DNA from: Megachile rotundata
Taxonomy: Eukaryota > Arthropoda > Insecta > Hymenoptera > Megachilidae
DNA: 64,000 nucleotides
Direction of reading: 5' to 3'
Assembly: GCF_050947335.1 (NCBI RefSeq)
Contig: NC_134995.1
Location: 7,044,501-7,108,500, forward strand
Shown one piece after another: positions 40,038 to 49,363 of the stretch. The notes beneath the pieces are model-generated. The model was not told the origin of the DNA, made no database searches, and was given only the letters and a program-made list of their open reading frames with translations. Position 1 is the stretch's first letter. Each line of letters opens with the position of its first letter. A program made the translations under genes and the position numbers.

Positions 40038-40101
40038 CGTGCCGATGAACTAGTATCATTATCTGAGCCGGTTGAACAATCTGGGCACCCTAACCTACGA
40101 A
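40038..40101 (-). CDS. Possible small exon, gene unknown
   Basis: On the - strand an acceptor-like CGTTTCGTAG is followed by about 64 bases and a consensus donor GTAAGT. One frame is open: LGCPDCSTGSDNDTSSSAR. It is upstream of Men on the same strand, so it could be an extra 5' exon of Men, an exon of an unseen gene, or chance. Confidence 0.2.
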
Positions 40102-40317
40102 ACGGGAAATTGTGGAAATTTCGTGTTACGGCTATGAAATCAACTGACTTACTTCGTGTAATCGTACATGATTAACTTTTTGATTACTTTATGCAATCCT
40201 CTTAAGTTTTGATTGACTTTAATTACAACCATGAAAAAAGCTGGGGTTCACTCTCCTTTTTCAATATTTATTGATGTGAAGTTAGCTTGGAAAACAAAAG
40301 AGTGAACCTTTGATAAA

Positions 40318-41660
40318 TTGCATTTGATTTTGGGATTTAGGGATTTGAGGATTTGGAGATTTGGGCAATTGGAGATTTGGAAATTTGGGGATTTGGGGAT
40401 TTGGGGACTTTGGGGATTTGGGGACTTTGGGTATTTGGGGACTTTGGGAATTTGGAAATTTGAGGATTTGGGGATTTGGGGATTTGGGGATTTGGGGATT
40501 TGGGGATTTGGGGATTTGGGGATTTGGGGATTTGGGGATTTGGGGATTTGGGGATTTGGGGATTTGGGGATTTGGGGATTTGGGGATTTGGGGATTTGGG
40601 GATTTGGGGATTTGGGGATTTGGGGATTTGGGGATTTGGGGATTTGGGGATTTGGGGATTTGGGGATTTGGGGATTTGGGGATTTGGGGATTTGGGGATT
40701 TGGGGATTTGGGGATTTGGGGATTTGGGGATTTGGGGATTTGGGGATTTGGGGATTTGGGGATTTGGGGATTTGGGGATTTGGGGATTTGGGGATTTGGG
40801 GATTTGGGGATTTGGGGATTTGGGGATTTGGGGATTTGGGGATTTGGGGATTTGGGGATTTGGGGATTTGGGGATTTGGGGATTTGGGGATTTGGGGATT
40901 TGGGGATTTGGGGATTTGGGGATTTGGGGATTTGGGGATTTGGGGATTTGGGGATTTGGGGATTTGGGGATTTGGGGATTTGGGGATTTGGGGATTTGGG
41001 GATTTGGGGATTTGGGGATTTGGGGATTTGGGGATTTGGGGATTTGGGGATTTGGGGATTTGGGGATTTGGGGATTTGGGGATTTGGGGATTTGGGGACT
41101 TTGGGAATTTGGAAATTTGAGGATTTGGGGATTTGGGGATTTGGGGTCTTTGGGAATTTGGAAATTTAGGAGTTTGGAGATTTGGAGATTTGGCGACTTT
41201 GAAAATTTGGAGATTTGAGGATTTTAAGGCTTTGGCTAATTGCAGATTTGGGAACTTGAGGATTTGGAGATTTGGGGATTTGGGGACTTTGGGAATTTGG
41301 AAATTTGGGAGTTTGGGGATTTGGGGACTTTGGAAATTTGGGAGTTTGGGAATTTGGGGACTTTGGAAATTTGGGAGTTTGGGGATTTAAGAATTTAAGG
41401 ATTTAAAGATTTAAAGATTTGAAGATTTGAAGATTTGAAGATTTGAGAATTTGAGGTTTTGCAAATATGGGAATTTTTAGAGTTAGATACTTGGAAACTT
41501 GGGAATTTGTGAATTTGAGAATTTATAGATAAAGGAATTAGAGAGTTTGAGGATTTTATAATTTGTAAATTTGCAAATTTAGGTATTTTGTAATTTATGA
41601 ACTTAGAGATTTGTAAACTTGAAAATTTATAAATTTATAAATTTATAAACTTGTAAATTT
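40318..41660 (+). repeat. GGGGATTT octamer array with degenerate flanks
   Basis: The core 40,464-41,098 is about 79 perfect copies of GGGGATTT. Flanks to about 41,660 are degenerate versions (GGGACTTT, GGAAATTT, GGGAGTTT, AAGATTTG). Eight is not a multiple of three and the unit has no stop, so all three frames stay open and give the same circular octapeptide GFGDLGIW. The long open frames here are not genes. The + strand has four-G runs every eight bases, a strong G-quadruplex candidate. Confidence 0.97.
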
Positions 41661-42726
41661 GTAAATTTGATCCCCAAAAATCAAATAAAAATGATGGTCC
41701 CTCCCTCATCACTCAATCTGAACCTGAGGGTTGTAGTATATTTATTTAGATATTTTTTCACAAAGAACATTTTTATAAATATTTGCAAAGCGATAATACT
41801 ATTACCTGGCACAGTTTTCGACAATTTCATCATCATCTTACGGAAATTACACGGTTCAATCTATCGGAAAAGAGTTTATTGTGACGCATCCCAATGATCT
41901 TATTAATACAGCGATCTTTGTGAAACTAATTGTAAGCCACGGAATGCTCACTTTCACCGTTACGCACTTGATAATTGCTAATTAACCACGCAGTGCGTCC
42001 GTATAGTGAAAGTTAAAATTGATCACATACCCTTTATCCCACTTTTCTGTTCTACTATATAATTTGTAACTTACATTTAATGGCGCAAATATTATATACA
42101 AGTAAATAAAAAAAAATATATTAAGAAGAAATTTGGAGAAACATGGAGTTTTTTGATTTAATATATCGCTATTTTTGCAGCGTAATACAGTTACGTTGAT
42201 TGAACATATTTTAATTATGGATTTGTTACATAGTCTTCTAATGAACATAATCGCCGTACTGTGTGTCATTAAGTACAGAGAACTGTTCATTAGGTCATGG
42301 TTCAAGGTAGGTTTGAAGAGATCAATTATAATGTGTCTGATTTATAGTTCATTTCAACGTACTATATGTAAGACGCTATTTTTAATATCCTATCTTAATA
42401 AAATAGTATTTTTTTTTTTAATAACACACAAGAGAAAAATTAAAAAAATCTTAATAACTGTAACGTAACAATTTATTATGTAACATAATTACGTAATTGA
42501 CTGTAATGAAAATTAAAATAAATAAAGTATTTATTGCGTGAATGTATTAAAACGTTAGTAAATGTTAAACAATTATTTTGCGATATGTATCACGCGAAGT
42601 TTAAGTTGTAGCGTTATATTATTCATTTTTGTACTATTTCTGAGTTTTGCATAAATATTTATTAAAAAGTAATAATGAATATTATTTGTACGTTATAATG
42701 TTTATATTGGAACGTGGTTGTTACAT
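41661..42726. other. Intergenic, AT-rich
   Basis: No gene supported. Short open frames at 41,667, 42,175 and 42,647 lack exon borders or recognisable products; the last simply runs over the tRNA. Confidence 0.5.
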
Positions 42727-42798
42727 GGCTCGTTGGTCTAGGGGTATGATTCTCGCTTCGGGTGCGAGAGGTCCCGGGTTCAAATCCCGGACGAGCCC
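42727..42798 (+). tRNA. tRNA-Pro (anticodon CGG)
   Basis: A 72-nt cloverleaf. The acceptor stem GGCTCGT pairs with ACGAGCC, followed by discriminator C. Anticodon stem CTCGC/GCGAG encloses loop TTCGGGT, anticodon CGG. The A box is TGGTCTAGGGG and the B box GGTTCAAATCC. No intron. A T run (CTTTTTG) about 15 bases downstream can serve as Pol III terminator. Confidence 0.97.
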
Positions 42799-42948
42799 AA
42801 TTTGTTGCAATACTTTTTGTTTCCCAATTTTTTATTTCAATTTTTAATTATTTTACATTTAATAACATCCAATAGATTACACCTACTTTCATTTTTTAAA
42901 CGATAAAAAGATACTGATATATTTTCGATATTATTGATTACTTTAAAC

Positions 42949-43580
42949 ATGGCGCTCGCGTGGAACTCATCGAAGAAGCACAGCGATCGAGAAAGGTAAA
43001 TTTAGCAAACCAAGTTCCTAGTTATAACTACTTCAACTATATATTTAATAAATAAACTTTAATTTATCAATAATGGTATTTATATGTTTGATTTTATTCA
43101 TTGTACGTGTTATAAACACACCATCTGCTACATAACCTATTTGACGCGAAACTGACAGAAGCATGATTATTTTGATTTTGTTATAGGTGGATTTGCATCT
43201 ATCCTGTGTATCTAAATAGTAAGAGAACTTTAGCAGGAGGTCGCAAACTTGCGAAAGATAAGTGTGTCGAAAATCCCACACATCAAGAGATTCGTGATGT
43301 TTTGGTAGCAGCTGGTTTTAATGTTGGAGTAGAGAATAAGCTACATCCAAGAGAGCGCAGTAAAGAATTGCTGTATCGTGGTCGGATTCGTGTTCAACTA
43401 AAAAATGATGATGGTACTCCTGTGAAACCTGAATTTCCTTCAAGAGATTCTGTACTGGCTTATATAGGTACCACGATTCCAAAATTAAAAACACGACAGG
43501 GAAAGCAAACTACTGGCGAACAGTCTGCACAGGCATCGAGTTCATCGTCCAAGAAAGGAAAAGGAAAGGGAAGGAGATGA
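42949..43580 (+). CDS. Srp19: Signal recognition particle 19 kDa protein
   Basis: Binds SRP RNA helices 6 and 8 and allows SRP54 loading during particle assembly. Exons 42949-42995 and 43187-43580 join through AG+G to give 146 aa (human SRP19 is 144). Exon 1 reads MALAWNSSKKHSDRE. Exon 2 opens with the family core WICIYPVYLNSKRTLAGGRK, followed by PTHQEIRDVL, a basic HPRERSKELLYRGRIRVQLK and a Ser/Lys-rich tail KKGKGKGRR. Both splice borders are consensus (GTAAAT, TTATAG). The tRNA-Pro lies 150 bp upstream and the next gene is convergent, with 304 bp between the stop codons. Confidence 0.95.
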
Positions 43581-43884
43581 TAATATGAAATGGGCATAAC
43601 AATGCTTACAAATAATTTTCATTTTTCATTTATATGTGTCTTAATATCGGAATGAAAATTGTTCCACTGTACAAAAAGATATTGTATTATGTCTTGTATA
43701 AAATTTCTAACTAGCACTGAAGATTGTATATCAAATGTTTAATATTACAGTATGTGTCGTACATCCTTTGAAAATTTAAAAATTTTCTTGTATTGAATTA
43801 TATCGTACTTCCACTTCTGTCACATCTCAAATTTCATAGTTCTGTTTTTGTCAATTAATCATTTTAATTCAATCAATATTGATC

Positions 43885-45554
43885 TTAATTTACATCTTGA
43901 TCTTTGTCATTAACACAATCTGTCACATTTTTTCCTGCATCTGAATTATTGTCTACATTGGCAGCAGATTCTTTTTGAGTTGCACCAACGATAGGAGATG
44001 ATGGCTCTGATTCCTTATTGTGGGGTACATATCGTACAATGTATCCAGTGGGTTGAGGGTGGGTGGGCTGAGAGAGTGGTGTATTTGACCGGTGAATCTG
44101 TAAACATAATATATACTTCATATAATCTTTGTTAGTGTAAAAACATTTGCTATAAAACTGTATGTACTTTATTGAAACCGTTTCGGGATGCTCCTACAAT
44201 AGGTGAATCTTGTCCCATTAAATACGTCAAATTATTTCCAGAATTTTTTCTAGCTTTAGCACGTTTTGACATCTAGCAACAGATTTAGAGAAAAATGTCC
44301 AATGTAAATTTCTCATTTTCTTTGACACAATACAGTTTTGAATAAAATTTTAAATGCTAGTAGTTATTTGTACATTCGATATATCTTATTACTTACTTTG
44401 TTAGTACTTCCAAGAAGGGGAGAACCTCCAGTTAGTCCTTGGGGTTTTAAAATGTCATGTAGATGTGATTGCGCCTGTAGTAAACCATGTACTGGCATAC
44501 TAGCTGCTTTTACTAAAGCACTAGGAATGTTGTGTAAAGTATTAATGTGTGGATGAAATCGGGGATGTAAAATAGAACCTAGGAAACTATGATGTGGTAT
44601 ATGTGGGATAAGTGGTAACGCATGCAAAGGTGGCAATGCAGGAGGTTTATACAAATTTGGTGGTTGAACTATAGGTTTGTGTATTGGTAATGCTGGTATG
44701 TGCACAGCTCCAGTAATAGGGTCAGACCCATTTGTACTTGGATTTTCTTCATTTACAGTTGAATTTGAATTTTCACTTATTGGGTTACTCATTCCAACTA
44801 TATTGGTTTCAGTATTATTTGAATCACAGTCTGATGATCTTGTAAAGTGAGCATGACCTTTCAATGGTCCTCCAGTGAGGAAGTAATTTGCAATTTGATG
44901 GGCATCTCCTAAGGTTCATGAAGAAAATGCAAGATTAATATAATTCTAAATTATTAACACATACAGCTTATTTTTTTATACCTAATCTAAGGTGTTTAGA
45001 TTCTGTCCCACGTGGAACTCGACTTTTCTCAACCAACTTAGAATCGATGTTAGATGCTTTTATTCCTCTTTCAGCTCGTACTGTATCCAAAATGTATAAA
45101 GAAAATAAGATTAAGCAAATTATTGCATTTTATATTAATGGAATATGTATATATATGGAAATAATTATGACATAAAATTTATTACACATCAATGTGTATT
45201 ACCTCTATGATAATTGTATAAGTCAGGACCTTTTACTGGATCAAATAGTTGCATTTTATTACATTTAGCACAAATAATACCGCACTTATAGGTCTGAGTA
45301 TAATAGAAAACAACAATTAAAAATAATAATTGATACTTTTTCATATTTAGAGATAATTAAACTTATGCATATACTTTGAAAGGCGAAGTGCAAACTGAAA
45401 TTTTGCACGGCCAAACCTGAAATTTATTGACTTTTCAACAATAAAAGTTGCTGACAATATATAAAACATGTCCTTATTTTTAAACAACTGATACAAATAA
45501 TGAATGTTTCCTTCCGTATTTCTGATTGCAACATACTTCGTCAGAAACCATCAT
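43885..45554 (-). CDS. Unrecognised 359-aa protein with N-terminal Cys cluster
   Basis: Seven exons (- strand): 45537-45554, 45375-45416, 45203-45293, 44982-45080, 44397-44908, 44168-44272 and 43885-44097. All have GT-AG borders and join in frame to 359 aa. The first two exons are tiny (MMVSDE, VWPCKISVCTSPFK) and are supported by phase and splice sites only. The N-terminus has Cys at C-x4-C and then C-x4-C-x2-C (KCGIICAKCNK), a likely zinc site. A conserved-looking block follows (GDAHQIANYFLTGGPLKGHA), then a long Pro/His/Leu-rich region (PALPPLHALPLIPHIPHH), a basic patch MSKRAKARKNSG, and a Ser/Asp/Asn-rich acidic tail. SPLLGS, SPIVGA and SPIVGA recur near the C-terminus. A nuclear role is plausible. 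I do not recognise the family. Confidence 0.75.
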
Positions 45555-45790
45555 TAATTCATGAGTGGTCCTTATAATTTTTCAAATAGATAAAAATATT
45601 TAATTGTACAATATTACATATTTTAATAAATTGTGAAAAATGAAAGTTGAATAGCAAAGCATTAAAATTAGAAAAATATTCTAGTCATATATATGCTTCG
45701 GGGAATATTGTAAATTGCGTTAATAATGTATTTATTTTAATATTGAAAAAAGCAAAAATTAAACCTTGCCCGTGACAATGCTTTTCGCAT

Positions 45791-45862
45791 TGCCGTGACC
45801 AGGATTCGAACCTGGGTTACTACGGCCACAACGTAGGGTCCTAACCACTAGACGATCACGGC
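45791..45862 (-). tRNA. tRNA-His (anticodon GTG)
   Basis: A 72-nt cloverleaf on the - strand. The acceptor stem GCCGTGA pairs with TCACGGC. Anticodon stem CTACG/CGTAG encloses loop TTGTGGC, anticodon GTG. The A box is TAGTGGTTAGG and the B box GGTTCGAATCC. The extra 5' G of mature tRNA-His is not encoded, as is usual in eukaryotes. Confidence 0.97.
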
Positions 45863-46207
45863 TATTGAAGGTCATATTAATCGTTTTTATTTCTCATTAT
45901 ATATAGTACATCTCTTTTGTATTATATATAATCGTGTACGGTTTGATTCTTTTAAATTAAATGCATACAAACATGAAAAGAAAACATCTTTTACTACTTT
46001 AACAAAAATGAATGAGTCATTGTGTATACGGAACATTCTTATAAGATAAGTAAAGAACACATTTCTGCTGAAAATAATATTTATTGTAGAGATACAACTT
46101 GATGTATATACAAATTATGAATATAGTATTGAAAAGAACGTCGTTGAATTTATTATTGAGCGAGCGAATTTATTATTGAACACGCATATAAGGAAAATAA
46201 AAAAATG

Positions 46208-47532
46208 AATATATCGGCACTTTGACGACGTAGTATGGTTCCTGAGGCATTTAGAAACAAATTTCTATTAGGGTTTGATGCGTTTTGATGCCTAATAAAG
46301 CCAGGAAATCAATTTTTGTCGAATTTGGTCGAAAACGGTACAGGTGGCGCCATCTGGCGGCGAGCGGCGGAACTACGAAAAACTAAAATTTCTATTTTCT
46401 CTGAAATTAGGCAATTTTACGTATTTCTGAGGGTCAGAAATTGTTCTGCGACCTCTCTAGAACGTATATAATGCCACTAGATCCTCCTCAGAGCACTAGA
46501 AAAGAAAATAAAAAAATAGGCCACAATATGGACTAAAAAATTGCCGTCCATCTAGCGGTGAAAGTTGGAACTACAAAAATATAAAAATGCGATTTTCTCG
46601 AAAATCAGCGAACTTTGAGTACTTCTGAGCATCAGAAAGTTTTATGTGATCGTAATAGAAGCAATATAAAGCAATAAAAGTTTCCTGAAAGCTTTAATAA
46701 AGAAAATAAAAAAAATGTCATTTTATGGAGAAAATTTGTGGCGCCATCTAGCGGCGAAACTGCGAACTAAAATGAAAAAACGTATGTCCGTACACGCGTT
46801 AAGGAAAAATATAAAAAGTAATATTTCGCAACTTTCACGACGTAGTATGCTTCTTCAGACTTTTTAAAGCAGTGTTTGCTGAATAAGTTATTCATTGTTT
46901 TGCCTATTAAGCCCAGAAAATCAATTTTTATTTGACCCCCTTACTGCGTGTTCGGACATACGTTTTTTCATTTTAGTTCGCAGTTTCGCCGCTAGATGGC
47001 GCCACAAATTTTATCCATAAAATGACATATTTTTTATTTTCCTTATTAAAGCTTTCAGGAACTTTTATGGCTTTATGTTGCTTTTAATGCGATCGCATAA
47101 CACTTTCTGAGCCTCAGAAGTACTCAAAGTTCGCTAATTTTCGAGAAAATCGTATTTTTATATTTTCTAGTTCCAACTTTCACCGCTAGATGGACGCCAA
47201 TTTTTTAGTCCATTTTTTGGCCTATATTTTTATTTTCTTTTCTAGTGCTCTGAGGAGGTTCTTGTGACAATATATAGGTTCTAGAGAGGTAACAGAACAA
47301 TTTCTGACCCTCAGAAATACGTAAAATTGCCTAATTTCAGAGAAAATAGAAATTTTAGTTTTTCGTGGTTCCGCCGCTCGCCGCTAGATGGCGTCACCTG
47401 TACCGTTTTCGACCAAATTCGACAAAAATTGATTTTCTGGCTTTATTAGGCATCAAAACGCATCAAATCCTAATAGAAATTTGTTTCTAAATGTCTCAGG
47501 ATCCATACTACGTCGACAAAGTGCCGAAATAT
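46208..47532. mobile_element. Palindromic (foldback) repeat element with CTCF-like sites
   Basis: The left arm (about 46208-46804) and right arm (about 46937-47532) are inverted copies, by eye about 94% identical, around a 132-bp spacer. Each arm holds three related modules, each with a CCGCTAGATGGCG-type core. CCATCT starts at 46350, 46548 and 46744 on the left; AGATGG starts at 46994, 47188 and 47386 on the right, so the period is 194-198 bp. The spacer repeats a diverged piece of the outer arm in direct orientation. No coding frame. The arms differ at scattered positions, which argues against a simple assembly inversion. Class unknown. Confidence 0.85.
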
Positions 47533-47934
47533 TGCACTTTGTATGCGCAGTAAAATTGACATAGGCAGTTCATGTACGTATAGGAATGCAAACACAAAAT
47601 AATTACTCATTATTCGAACATTATTTATGAACTTTTATGATCGAACCATGTAAATAATGCATTGCTGACCATTCTTCAATCATAAACGTGCACAAAATAT
47701 ATCCACAAAACGTGTAATTAATTATTCAAAATGACCTCGTGTATATCGCTTGTCACCGTGGCTGGTCTAGGTTATTAGTTATTAACAAATTAATTTTATT
47801 AAAAGTCTGAGCAAATATGATACGAGAAAGTAGCTGAGAAAGTAACTGAACATTCTTTAATAATAAAAGTGCATAGACTGTGATCAGAAAGTGAGTAATT
47901 AATTTGTCTAATTAGCTTGTTTTCTGTCTTTCGA

Positions 47935-48022
47935 ATCGCCATCTAGCGGCAGAAACTTAGAACTATTTAAAATGCAGTTTCAAAAGTGTGTAGTTCACCC
48001 TGTTCGCCGGAGAGATGGCGCC
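47935..48022. promoter_or_regulatory. Two further CTCF-like motifs
   Basis: CGCCATCTAGCGGCAG (about 47,938) and GAGAGATGGCGCCAT (about 48,008) lie outside the palindrome, upstream of the gene at 48,524. They resemble the CCACTAG(A/G)TGGCGC-type core bound by CTCF. Binding is inferred only. Confidence 0.4.
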
Positions 48023-48523
48023 ATTTGTTCCATTAAAAAAAAAAAGATAATTAATTATGATTTCATCGATTAATGTTCTATACATTTATGACATATATTT
48101 ATTAATATTAACTTTATACTGTCTGCAATATATTCAGTGTGTCCGAAAGTGCAGATATATTTTTCTTCATAATGCATTGCAATATACATTTTATTGTACG
48201 AAACACTTTTCGAGTAATTTCCTATGTTTCCATATTATTATAACCATATTATTAGTACCAGTCACAGATATCTTTAGTCAACAGTACAGTGACAATAATT
48301 TGCATGTACATTGACAGAGGGCGATAAGAGTGACTTCAGCGACAACGACGAAACACCTCCTCGTGATTTCTGGTTTTCTAGTAATGTCCGGCTTTTAGCG
48401 ACCGCCGTTGCTACCGCGGCGTCGTGGTTTTAGCAACAGTGTTTCAATTCGTATAAAAAGTAGCATGCATAAAAACGTACGGAACACGGAAATTTTCAAT
48501 GTCGTGAATCGAGGAAAAGATGC
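48023..48523 (+). promoter_or_regulatory. Upstream region of the 48,524 gene
   Basis: The AT-rich part gives way at about 48,320 to GC-richer DNA with GTTGCTA and TAGCAAC half-sites (48,407-48,440). It is probably promoter and 5' UTR. The half-sites resemble RFX elements, but the spacing (about 18 bp) is too long for a classic X-box. Confidence 0.35.
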
Positions 48524-49263
48524 ATGACTCCCGACGACCGTAAAGACGTGGACCTCGAACGTCACGACATATTCGGAGGAGGATTCCCGCGCGAATCATG
48601 CGCAGGAATGTATCTACCTAATTCGGGTACCGACGCTACCAACGTGAAAATATGCAAATCCACATTCCGCCTAGAAGAGAGAAGGTAATCTCAAAATTCG
48701 CTTCGACCGTACGGCTACTCCAGTAAAGTATTCATGCATATGAATTTCAATACGTAAATAATGATTTTATCATAGGAATCTCCAGTTTATAAGACACGTT
48801 TCACGTCTAGTACGGTCCTGCAGGGAAGATATATCTCGCACGCAACTCCCGTGCGGTTCCTGCTACCCTGATCATGAGAATCTCCAAAAGAGTCTACCTC
48901 AACGGCATTTGGTCGTCCAGTATTATCTTGTATGCATATTGTTTCACTATCTCTCCGTATCTTTTTAACCTTTGAGGAACCTCAGTCATATTTCGTAACG
49001 GTGTGTCCGGAGGTATTTGTGCAACTTACGCTTTGGAAATGGCTGCCTTTAAATTATTTGCAGATATAATCTGCAAGATAACCGTACAAGGAAGAGACAG
49101 TTCAGATACGTATGTATGTTTAATACATAGAATATATGAGTACAATAGAATGACTCTGTGTTTTCAGAAAGTGATTCTGAGTGAAGATGATTTTCAATTT
49201 ACCACTGCAGCTTTTCTGCTTGCGTCATCAATCCCGCATAGTGTCCTCAATATTTTTAATTAA
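48524..49263 (+). CDS. Unrecognised small protein, 2-3 exons
   Basis: Exon 1 (48524-48684) starts MTPDDRKDVDLERHDIFGGG and ends in phase 2 at a GTAATC donor. Exon 2 begins at 48776 after TTTTATCATAG and joins as RR/NLQFIRHVSRLVRSC. It either runs to TAA at 48968 (117 aa) or uses the GTATGC donor after 48929 and joins 49168-49263 (KVILSEDDFQFTTAAFLL..., TAA), giving 136 aa. The protein is polar, with six Cys in the first 90 residues (ESCAG, KICKS, RSCRE, PCGSCYP). No family recognised. Exon 1 is GC-rich relative to its flanks and has a coding-like composition. The gene is convergent with the gene on the other strand, with 100 bp between stop codons. Confidence 0.6.
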
Positions 49264-49363
49264 TTTATCAATGCATTTGAAGCAGTCTTGCAGGTTCTTG
49301 AGATCAATTTCGCACACCTAATAAGGACGCGTGGTTAATCAGTGTTTAGAATACATAATAAGT

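Noticed and set aside
40318..41218. Three overlapping 214-285 aa open frames, all repeating GFGDLGIW
   Set aside because: They are by-products of a stop-free octamer repeat. All three frames give the same circular peptide and there are no splice signals or non-repeat domains.
46208..47532. Palindrome as a simple assembly inversion artefact
   Set aside because: The arms differ at many scattered sites and the spacer carries a more diverged third copy, so a mere duplicated contig end is unlikely.
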